Source: Anarhynchus alexandrinus (Eukaryota; Chordata; Aves; Charadriiformes; Charadriidae). Taken from it: a stretch of 64,000 nucleotides of DNA. A program made the position numbers and the translations under genes. The stretch spans positions 894,888-958,887 of the forward strand of contig VUYV01000148.1 of assembly GCA_008711295.1 (NCBI GenBank), in the 5' to 3' direction. This document shows positions 52,401 through 61,018 of this stretch, in pieces. The notes under the pieces were generated by a model. It saw only the letters and a program-made list of their open reading frames with translations, was not told the origin of the DNA and made no database searches. The stretch's first letter is position 1, and each line of letters opens with the position of its first letter.

Positions 52401-53741
52401 TAAAAACGCTATTGAGGATGGTAAGTCTCCGCTCTGTTCGGCGATGTTAAGGATCTTCTCTTGAAATTCACCTCAAAATCAGGGAATTTTGTATCTGCTT
52501 CCTTGGTACCCAATGCAGTCAGACGCCAAGCCGAGTGTATTTCGCTGTGAAATGCTTTTAATTACTGTTCTTACACCTCCTATTTTACAAGTAGTTGATA
52601 ACTATGTAAGTACTTACCTGATCAGACACAAGCTGTCTTTTTAAGGATGAGGGAAGAGATCAAACTACACTAAAATTTAACTATTCAAATTGTAATAAAT
52701 GCTTACTGTGAAGTCTGAACACCGAGTTTTCCCTTGCAGGATGCGTGGTCCCAGGAGCAGGTGCGCTAGAAGTGGCTGTAGCTAATGCTCTTGTTAAGCA
52801 TAAACCAAATGTAAAAGGAAGAGCCCAGCTTGGAGTCCAAGCTTTTGCTGATGCTCTGCTCATCATTCCTAAGGTATAAGCAACTCCTGAATAAAGTGGC
52901 TTTAAAGCACGTTAAGACCCATCGCATTTTCTGCTGAAGGTCTCTTTTCATTACCAGTCTGAACTGATGTTTCTCTTCTCTCAAAGGTTCTCGCTCAGAA
53001 CTCTGGTTACGATCCCCAGGAAACACTGGTGAAGGTTCAGACAGAGCACGCAGAATCGGGGCAACTCACCGGAGTCGATCTGAACACTGGTAAGAACTTC
53101 TTCAAATAACAGGATGATGCTCCAGTGAGAAATTGTGGTGGCTCAGCTCCATGAGGAGTAAAGTCTCTCTGAATGCCAAAAGCTGTACCTTGTTTCATGA
53201 CAAGCTGCACAGAATGCCTTGACAATGCCTTGTCCTGTGGCTGCAGTGTTGGCATGCTGGAGCGCTTAAATGTGTTCTGTTCAAGCCTGTTGCGAAGATG
53301 AAGCACCCAGTAACGCTGCGTTGGGTGTAGCGAGTAATATCGGGTGTTAGCCAGCAGAATGCCTTGCTTTGAATTGTGTGAGGTTGTTCACAGACTTCTG
53401 TTTCTTCCGTAGGTGAGCCGATGGTAGCTGCAGCAGCTGGAATCTGGGATAATTATAATGTCAAAAAGCAACTGCTTCATTCATGGTAAATGTTACAGTA
53501 TTTTCACTCTAAATAGCAATGGGTGTTTGATGGTTTAAATTGAGAGAGTAATGTGGAATCGAGGGATCCCACGTAGAGGAAGCTGCCCTGAAAGGCAGAA
53601 ATGAAGCTGAAGTGTCTTTGAACTATGTCAAAATGGATATTCTAACAATATTTATTTAATATTTCTAGCACGGTGATCGCCAGCAACATTCTCTTGGTGG
53701 ATGAAATTATGCGAGCTGGAATGTCCTCTCTTAAAGGCTGA
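46492..53741 (+). CDS. CCT6A: T-complex protein 1 subunit zeta (CCT6A)
   Basis: Fourteen exons: 46492-46625, 46940-47003, 48501-48635, 49266-49439, 49603-49706, 50417-50527, 51130-51289, 51554-51636, 52048-52144, 52273-52420, 52740-52873, 52987-53089, 53413-53485 and 53669-53741. They sum to 1593 nt, or 530 residues (human 531). The protein is one of eight subunits of the cytosolic TRiC/CCT chaperonin that folds actin, tubulin and many WD-repeat proteins. Group II chaperonin signatures are intact: [11 protein letters not shown] (about 35-45), D-G-N-V-L-L, and the ATP-binding G-D-G-T-T-S (88-93). The protein ends in [10 protein letters not shown], as in human. Intron 4 uses a GC donor (ACAGAG|GCAAGT); moving to any nearby GT would break the frame or alter a conserved run. 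Introns 3, 5 and 6 hold H/ACA snoRNA candidates. The few differences from human are mostly conservative. Confidence 0.98.
49003..49129 (+). ncRNA. H/ACA snoRNA candidate, CCT6A intron 3
   Basis: A two-hairpin layout is visible. The 5' hairpin has base stem GCACAG (49005-49010) with CTGTGC (49052-49057) and upper stem CCAAG (49018-49022) with CTTGG (49039-49043). The internal loop between them is a candidate pseudouridylation pocket. An H box AGAATA follows at 49059-49064, 15 nt from the upper stem, the spacing required of guide RNAs. The 3' half contains the pairing TGCAT/ATGTA and AAGGA/TCCTT and ends with ACA (49124-49126) plus three bases. Human CCT6A-family genes are known hosts of the SNORA15 and SNORA22 families. 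I cannot assign this RNA to either from memory. Confidence 0.7.
50134..50272 (+). ncRNA. H/ACA snoRNA, CCT6A intron 5
   Basis: The fold is canonical. The 5' hairpin has base stem GGCAT/ATGCC (50134-50138 with 50188-50192). Its upper stem is CTGC..TAGC paired with GCTA..GCAG, ending at 50178. H box AGAATA lies at 50193-50198. The 3' hairpin has base TCCC/GGGA and a seven-pair upper stem GGTATGC (50222-50228) with GCATGCC (50246-50252). The ACA box is at 50267-50269, followed by TGA as the last three bases. Both pockets sit 14 nt from their H or ACA box, as guide function requires. Predicted pocket arms are GGACGAATT/TCAGACACT and ACTGCGTTT/CTTGGAACT. The target rRNA positions were not determined. 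Confidence 0.85.
50620..50755 (+). ncRNA. H/ACA snoRNA candidate, CCT6A intron 6
   Basis: The 3' half (50685-50755) matches the intron 3 RNA (49059-49129) with only 3 differences in 71 nt. It includes the H box AGAATA (50685-50690) and the ACA box (50750-50752). The 5' half is unrelated to intron 3. It can pair ATAGA with TCTGT and CTCTTC with GAAGAG, with an alternative CTTCTA/TAGAAG stem. The 5' pocket is less regular than in the other two candidates, so it may not guide. The shared 3' half points to duplication within the host gene. Confidence 0.65.
52495..52575 (+). ncRNA. Possible decayed snoRNA copy, CCT6A intron 10
   Basis: The 13-nt string AATGCAGTCAGAC (52512-52524) is identical to one in the intron 5 snoRNA (50172-50184), where it covers the upper-stem 3' strand and the guide arm. 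A CTGC/GCAG plus TTGG/CCAA stem forms around it. However, no proper H box follows at the expected distance (AGTGTA is found) and no base stem is convincing. It may be a degenerate copy or chance. Confidence 0.25.
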
Positions 53742-54003
53742 GTTGGACCTGCCACTGCGACGGTGGTCGGCTCCGGTGGTGCCCCGTGGAATGTCTTTAA
53801 GAACCCCACCCGCAGGTGCTCTTTTCTTAGCCCTGGTGGATTTTCCCAGCGACAGAAGTTACTCTGCTGCAACGAGCAGCCCCTCTTCGGTAAACGCGGC
53901 CACTCAAAATACTAGCGACTATTCCAATATTTGGCTCTAAAAATCAGTTATTTATTTTTCATTTCACTGAAGTGTACAACTGAAGTTGCTTTCCTTTTTA
54001 CCC

Positions 54004-54009
54004 AATAAA
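54004..54009 (+). terminator. CCT6A: CCT6A polyadenylation signal
   Basis: A canonical AATAAA lies 263 nt after the CCT6A stop codon. It is followed within 25 nt by a TGT/GT-rich stretch (GTTCTGTGCTTCATGTGTG), the usual downstream element. Confidence 0.8.
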
Positions 54010-54862
54010 CTGTTATGTTCTGTGCTTCATGTGTGTCGATTATTTAAGATTTTACCTTGTTGGGGCCAAGGTCTCAAGCGTCGTGCTGGCAGCCTTCGGC
54101 GGCTCCTTGAGCTGCCGTTCCTGGCTCCCAGCTCCGCCTGCTGGACGCGGTTATTGATTCCGATACTTGCCTCGGAACATTCCTGGTCCTGGGGAGGGCT
54201 GTGAAATCACTGCTGCAGACTGCGCTGCTGGAATTTGTTAATTCATTGTAAAGCTGAATTAAGCCAAACGCTTTGTAGTTTTGTACTCACTCATAGGTAA
54301 AACCAAGCGAGTTAAGTTACCCTGGAAGGGTTGAAGTGTGGTGAAAGACCTGTTGTGTGTTATAACACACCGGTAGATTTTTTACACTGTTCCTGCTGCG
54401 TTGAAGTATTTGCGGATAACTGACAGCGTACTGCATGTGGGCAGAACTGTGCCTTCAGATTGAGCCTGCCGGGAAGAGGGGGAGGGTTTATGGGGGGGAA
54501 CAGGCTCCTGCAGCCTTAAACAATTTTCCCTAATCCAGCTTTGTTGTGTTAAGGGTCAGGAGACTCCTTCCCTTAGTCACGGGTGGCTGCAGAATGACTA
54601 TANTGCCTTTTCCATGTGAAACACTTCAATGGTGGTTCTGTGGCTCACCCTGGCCACAGGAGCCTTTTCAGCCTTTATGTGTAATCGCCACTTTATGAAA
54701 TTATTCTTTTTCTTTAAAAAAAAAAAAAAAAACAACAATCTAAACCATGTGCTCGTGTTCCGGCACAGCCGCGTGGTTCCCGGGCAGATCCCGGAAACAC
54801 TTTCCCCCCACCGCTTCTGGGTCAGAGCCCGGTGGTTCCCTTTCCCCTTCCCCTTCCCGGAC

Positions 54863-57800
54863 ATGGCTCGGGGGGCGGCGGGACTGGCGCTGCTGCTGTG
54901 CTGCGGGGCGATCCGGGGTGAGCCCCCCCCGGGCTGCGGCGGCTTTCGCATCTCGTTTTCTTGCATCTCGTTGCACGGAAGCCATAAAATCACTTTGTTT
55001 CTCCCTCCGTAGGTTCCCTTTCTCCTAACGGCAGCAAAATATTAATTTAAAGGAGCTGCCTTGCTGATTGCATTGGGCTGGAGCTGTTCCTTTCCTAAAA
55101 GAAACACCAAAAATGTGACTTTAAAATATTTTAAGCTTGCCGGTCGCAGTCACTTACTATATTGCACCCTCCTTCCAGTGCATAAAGTGATTTTCTGGTA
55201 AATAATGCATGTTTTCCCGTGCGGTTGCATTTAAAAATGAAACTTCTCATACCGAATTTCTTCACTTTTAGCATTTGGAAAGGATGAAAACATGGTGCAG
55301 CTGCCTGGGGGGAAGTTTCAGATGGGATCGAGTTCCCTGGAGGAGAGGAACGAAGAGGGGCCCGTCAGGGAGGTGACGGTGAAGCCCTTTGCTATCGACA
55401 AATACCCGGTCACGAACGGGGACTTCAGGTACGAGCGGCGGTTCAGCGCGAGGAGGACGCGGCTGTTGGTGCTGTCCGGGGCCGGTTCCGGGCTCCGAAC
55501 CGCTCGGATGCTCCCAGCACCTTCAGTAGAACAAAAAATGGGTCTGTCTGTAATAAATCACCTCTACGGGTGTAAGCTGGGGCGTCTCATCACAGCAGTT
55601 TGCAAATGTGCTTCCTTTTTTTCCCCCTTAACCCCCCTCCCCTTTTATCCCCCTTTTCCCCCTTTTCTCCCTTCTTCCCCTTTTTCCTCCCTCTCTCCCC
55701 CTTTCCCCTGTTCCCCCTTTTCCCCTCCTTCCCCCCCTTTTCCTCCCCTTTCCNNNNNNNNNNNNNNNNNNNNNNNNNNNNNNNNNNNNNNNNNNNNNNN
55801 NNNNNNNNNNNNNNNNNNNNNNNNNNNNNNNNNNNNNNNNNNNNNNNNNNNNNNNNNNNNNNNNNNNNNNNNNNNNNNNNNNNNNNNNNNNNNNNNNNNN
55901 NNNNNNNCTTCCAGATTCCGGGTTCCTGGAGGTCCCGTTTCCGCTTGTAAACACCGTCCCCCCCCCCCCATGTATTGTACAGAAGCCCCTGTACCGAGCG
56001 CTAATAAACGCTCCGGGGGAAACGCCGTTATTTGCCCGGCTGAGCCCTTGTTGGTTAAAAAGAGCCGACGCTTCCACCCACCAGTAACTGCCCAGTAACA
56101 CACAGTAATGGCAATTAGTGCGCCTTGGGCAACGGGGAATAAATGGGACAGAAGCAGGGTGAGATGATCCAGCAGAATGTGATTTTATTATTTTTTTTTT
56201 GCGCATTTTGGGGACGTTTAATTAACAGGAGCCATAGGTTTTAGGGGCTTTTGAGCAATTTTTTGATCTGTGCAATCGTTACATTTTACGGAAGAGCAGA
56301 GTGCAGGGCGAGTTTACCTGCATGGGTGACATAAAAACTATATCAGATCTGTGAACAGACGCAAATCGGACTGGTTTATGTGTTAAACCGATGTCACAGG
56401 GATCGGAGCAGTGCGGGGACTCTCGGCACGTGGGGTGTCTGTGGGTCGCGTACGTTTTGCCTTCCTCTGAACTCGTTGCGTGTGCAGATCGCTGTGTGTG
56501 GTGGTGCGGCTCTCGAAGAAGTCTTGCCCAGACGCCTGAGCGTGTTGTATTTATGCCAGGGAGTTTGTTAGAGAAAAGAAATACAGAACAGAAGCAGAAG
56601 CGTTCGGCTGGAGCTTTGTCTTTGAGGATTTCGTATCTGAAGAGCTGAAAAAAAAAGTCACGCAAAAACTGGAGGTAAATCGAAATCCCGTGGGGGTGAG
56701 TTTCAGCGATGATGATGGAGATGGTACTTCTGATCGCGTCCTTGTCTGACCTCTCTGTTTTAAGTAAAAAAAAAAAAACACAGGAGGGAAGACCCTTCCC
56801 GGTATTGCTTTTCCGCTGAGTAGCAGCTATTTCTCAGCGCAGAGCGGGGCCGTTCTCGGTGGGTTTTTCTTTAGTCTTGGGCTGTTTTGCTTTTGAAACG
56901 AACAGCAGGGTTGAGCCTGGGTTGTTTTATGGCGCTCTTCTGTTAACATCCTCTCCAGACGCTGTCGGACTGGACTCGGGAGATGCTCCGGTGCGCTGGG
57001 AGAGAGCAAAGCGCGTTTCAAATTACTTCACTAATTAAGTCTTAAAATAGAAAAAGTGAACAGCGCGGGCTGCTTGATCTATTTTCACTTTTGAAAGCAA
57101 ACGCCTCTACTCTGTTGGAAAGCACTATCAAAACGCCTGTGATACCCCAGCTCAAACTGCAGCATTTAACCAGTTCCAGACTAACAAGCGCTCCTCTTTA
57201 CACACGCTGCTGTAGGACTGTGTCGGGGGGGGGGTGTTCCCAGTTCAGCTTTAATCTGGTGTCGTTTCTTTTCCCAGTCTGCCCCTTGGTGGTTGCCCAT
57301 CGAGAAGGCGTTTTGGCGACAGGTACGTAAAAATCAGGTGCGGTGAGTCCTCTCCGTGCAGGGAGCATGTATGTGTTAGTGTGTGCTGAACCTTATCGAC
57401 TGAAAATAGGGGGGGAAAAAATAGCATTTCGGGTTTCTGCGCGTTCCCTGCCTTGGCCTGTTCTGTCCTTTAGTCCCTTTTTAATTGAAAAGTTTATGAA
57501 ATCAATTAAAATCTGTCCGATGCAATTCCTCCCAGCCCTCAGGTCCCGGCTCCGGCATAAAGGACAGACTGGACTACCCGGTGCTGCACGTGAGCTGGAA
57601 CGACGCGCGGGCGTTCTGCGCTTGGAAAGGGAAGAGGCTCCCGACGGAGGAGGAGTGGGAATTTGCTGCCAGGGGAGGACTGGAGCGTACGTACCGCCAG
57701 CTCTGACCTTTCTCCAAACCGAGGTATCGAGTAATGGTAGCTCGACCGGATCCAAACCTCCATCCAGGGATGTTTGCAGAGGTTCACCTGGGGGCTGAAC

Positions 57801-57869
57801 CACCTCTTTTGGCCGGGGAGTCAGATGATGATGATGATGATGATGATTATTATTATTATTATTATTATT

Positions 57870-57912
<43 letters not shown>

Positions 57913-60078
57913 TAGGAAGAAGTGGCTTATCTGTGGTCTTAACGTATCTTCCCAAACGAAGCATTTCTGCCAGCTAAAAATACCATTTCATGGGTTTGGG
58001 GTAAGGAGTGACCCCACTGCCCCCCGACATTGGTGCTGGGATCACCGGGGGGAGCGTGGGACGCCCTGGCACGAGCGATGGTTTGTGAATGGGAAGCTGT
58101 TGCCGATTCCCGTCTCTCCTCGCCAACTTGGCAGTGTCCGTAGGGATCGGACCGACAATCCCCGTTCACGTAAACCCCCGTCGGTGTCCTGAGCTGAGCG
58201 GAAAAGGACGGTCATAAAAGCCCGGTTAAAAATAGGCAAATGCAGAGGCTGGATTGACACGGGGTAACGGGTGTCTCTTCCTCCTTGGCAGAAAGGGTGT
58301 ATCCCTGGGGAAACAAGTTTCAGCCGAACCGTACAAATCTGTGGCAGGTAAGAGCCTAAAAATCATCCCGTCTACTCTGAGCTCTTCTGAGGGCGGTGTT
58401 TAACGCGACCACAGAGCGCGCGTGGCTGCCCGAGCCGGCTGCGCGGTCCTGGGAAGCAACGCGGGTTTACCCGCAGGGTACCCAAATTCAGCTCCTGGTG
58501 GATTATCCGAAATAGCCTTGGAGGGAGCAGCCTCAGCCCAGCTTCGCTGGGAAACCGGGATTTCAGTGCTTCCACAAATTGGCACATAACCAAAAATTCA
58601 TACATAAATTTGTTTGAAAAGCAGGTTGTTTTGGGAGGACTTTAGATGATCGATCTCCTCTATCAGCCAGAAATGCTGTGTAGAGTTAATTTACAGTGGA
58701 GAGTTATTTCCGTTATTTAAGTGTAACACGGTTCTGCGAAGAGCAGGACTTTGTGTCGTCTCCGCGGTGGCTCTTTGCTCGGAGTGATGTTTCTTCCCAC
58801 AGGGCCACTTCCCGAGGGTGGACACGGCTGAAGACGGTTATCACGGCGTCTCGCCGGTGGCAGCGTTCCCTCCTCAGAACAACTACGGTACGGAGCAGAC
58901 ATCCCCGCCCTGGTTTTGGGGATGGCATCTGCTTCCTAAATGAACACTAATTATAAAGTCCTGTAGCTGTAGCAGAGTTTCAGATACGATGTGGGATCAC
59001 GTCAGCATCTTGCTTGAATAATCGAGCCCAGCAGGAGCACCCGTGGTTGTTGCACTTCAACGCACCAAACCAGCCCCTGCTTCTAATTAGAAGTCACTTA
59101 TTTTGCACTTCGGTGCAATTTACCTGAAAATCCCAACCACACTGTGTTGAGGGCAGCGGATGCCATGCCCTCACGCAGGTGGGAAACGATGAGACGCATT
59201 AAAGGTCCAGTTCTAAACTGGGGCCAGTTTGAAATGCAGCAAAGAGCTCCTGGTTCCAGTCTCACCATTAAACCACGCTCTTGCCGTGATGCTTTGAATG
59301 TTGTGCACCGCTCCCGTAAACCAAAGTGCTTTTACAGCCCTTGCAGATGTGCTCTCATTATCCTGATGCAACCCCCCCCCGTGTCTCAGGGCTCTACGAC
59401 CTGCTGGGGAACACCTGGGAGTGGACCGCGTCCCAGTACCTGACTGGGGGGCTCTCGTCGGGGCAGCGCGCTCAGAAGATGCAGGTCCTGAGAGGCGCCT
59501 CGTGGATAGACACGGCTGATGGGTCTGCGAACCATAAAGCTCGTGTTACTACCAGGTAGGTCCGGGCAATGCCCAGGTGCTGTTTGGCCGTGATTTCTCC
59601 TGGTTTGATTATATTTGGAAGTGGGTTTTATTTTAAAAGACATTTGTTTGCTCCTTCTCAATTTTTCTGAGAAGCGGTTCGGAAAACACACTACAAATAC
59701 TGCTAAAAATTTTCCTGCTATACACACGTTCCTAATTGCTTCTCAACTCAGAGAGTGATAGAACGGTTTGGGTTGGAAGGGACCTGAAAGATCATCTGGT
59801 TCCAAGCCCTCTGCCATGCGTATTTTCCGTCCAGTATTTAGAATGAAATGCTTTTCTTAAAGTTATTCCAGGGAAGAGGAAGATGTTTCTAGTCTGTTAT
59901 AGAGGGTCGCGTTAAAGGATGTGAGCGTTGAGCAGGCGGGATCCCTGACTCTGGGTCTCTTTTCCCCGTGAGAATGGGGAACACGCCGGACTCGGCCTCC
60001 GACAACCTCAGCTTCCGCTGCGCTGCCGACGTCCCGCCCGTCGCGGCCGAGAAAAGCCGGACCAAACCCGAGCTCTGA
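54863..60078 (+). CDS. SUMF2: Sulfatase-modifying factor 2 (ER-lumenal FGE paralogue)
   Basis: Nine exons: 54863-54917, 55272-55428, 56560-56674, 57278-57322, 57536-57686, 58292-58347, 58803-58887, 59390-59555 and 59973-60078. They sum to 936 nt, or 311 residues (human 301). The N-terminus is a short signal peptide ([19 protein letters not shown]). The rest is one formylglycine-generating-enzyme-like domain with [31 protein letters not shown] and L-L-G-N-T-W-E-W-T. The sulfatase-activating paralogue SUMF1 has two active-site cysteines. Here that segment reads [16 protein letters not shown], without them, as in known SUMF2, so no oxidase activity is expected. The known protein interacts with SUMF1 and sulfatases in the ER. 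The sequon N-R-T in P-N-R-T-N is kept. The C-terminus is K-P-E-L, a KDEL-like retrieval signal (human P-G-E-L). The 10 extra residues are mostly after W-T-A-S-Q-Y and near the C-terminus. Confidence 0.96.
55600..55753 (+). repeat. CCCCTTTT polypyrimidine tract
   Basis: An almost pure C/T tract in SUMF2 intron 2, built of CCCCTTTT-like units, runs into the following assembly gap. The other strand is homopurine. Open frames across it are a composition artefact. Confidence 0.9.
55754..55907. other. Assembly gap (154 N)
   Basis: Undetermined bases in SUMF2 intron 2, starting inside the polypyrimidine tract. No coding exon is missing, because exon 2 and exon 3 join in frame across it. Confidence 0.99.
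57824..57911. repeat. Compound GAT/ATT/AAT trinucleotide repeat
   Basis: In SUMF2 intron 5 about seven GAT units are followed by about eight ATT/TTA units and then about thirteen AAT/TAA units. The ATT block and the AAT block are complementary, so the middle of the tract is a near-perfect inverted repeat of about 24 bp per arm. Confidence 0.9.
59757..59818 (-). mobile_element. CR1 LINE 3' end (antisense)
   Basis: The plus strand reads ATAGAACGGTTTGGGTTGG, then AAGGGACCTGAAAGATCATC and TGGTTCCAAGCCCTCTGCC. This is the reverse complement of the CR1 3' terminus. It is a short fragment in SUMF2 intron 8. Confidence 0.85.
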
Positions 60079-60179
60079 GGAGGTCACTCGGGAAGACCCG
60101 ACGGCATTTTCTCCTGTGGAGACGAACAGTAACCCCCGGCAGTCACTTGCATTGAACCCAGACAGTTCTGAACATTAAC

Positions 60180-60185
60180 AATAAA
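60180..60185 (+). terminator. SUMF2: SUMF2 polyadenylation signal
   Basis: AATAAA lies 102 nt after the SUMF2 stop codon and is followed by a T-rich stretch. It faces the PHKG1 signal on the opposite strand about 320 bp away. Confidence 0.75.
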
Positions 60186-60507
60186 TACTTTCAGCTAAAA
60201 CTCCTTTCTGCACTGGGACGTCTGGGCACGAGCAGGGACCGGGAAGGGCAGGCAGGGTGGTTTGTCTGTAATGTCCTCTCGGTGTAGGAGGTATTACAGC
60301 TCTCCTGTTGGTGTCCGTTTTAAATAAGCAGAGGGGTGCGAACACCCGCACCCCCCGTGACCCCCAGCGCGGGGCTGCCATGAGGGGCGGCTGCCGGGGG
60401 GAGCGATGGGGGCACAGCCCTGGAAGGGGGACTCATACATCGGTCCCCATCTCCTCGGGAAGCTTCATACCAGCCTCCGAGCCTTCCCAGAAGTGAACCG
60501 AGGTGCT

Positions 60508-60513
60508 TTTATT
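60508..60513 (-). terminator. PHKG1: Candidate PHKG1 polyadenylation signal
   Basis: AATAAA on the minus strand (TTTATT on the plus strand), about 510 nt after the PHKG1 stop codon. It is the most proximal canonical signal I found for this gene, and it implies a gap of about 0.3 kb between the SUMF2 and PHKG1 3' ends. Confidence 0.55.
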
Positions 60514-61018
60514 GTCCCTTAAACAGCGGCAAAACCAGACGTGTGCTGGTGTCCAAGAGCGCGGATGACACGAGGCGGTGACCCACCTCTCCCGGGTGTT
60601 ACAGCCGACATAAGGGCTGCAAACCGGCAGCGCGTGAGCTCTGCCACCAAAGCCCCGAGCACAGGGGTGGGTTAGGACACCCCTCTGGGCACTGCTCATC
60701 CCTCCTCCACCCGCGACTGCCCCGAAGGGGTCCCGCTCCAGGGCTGAGCTGAGCCTTCCCCATGCAGATGTGCTGCTCCGAGCACAGCGGGAGCTGCAGT
60801 TGGTCACGGCTCCGCTGGAGGAGCTTCTCCAAACCCATCCCTCACAGCGGGACGTACCCCAGGGGCGAATCGCAGTCGTCTGCTGGGTTTGCGTTTCCAC
60901 CTGACCCGGGGCCAGCCGTATCTCTTAAAAAAAAACACAAAATAAATCACCGGTTGGGTTTTTCAAAGATTTTACTCGCCTTAACTCTGAGCCAACTCGT
61001 CGGCTTACGCAGCGGCGA

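Noticed and set aside
53110..53200. ATGATGC and CTGA strings in CCT6A intron 12 suggesting a C/D snoRNA
   Set aside because: The C box has a mismatch, there is no terminal stem, and no internal C'/D' boxes or guide could be identified.
55292..56206. Long frames through the SUMF2 intron 2 C/T tract and gap
   Set aside because: Only the first part (to 55428) is the real exon. The rest is polypyrimidine sequence and N bases.
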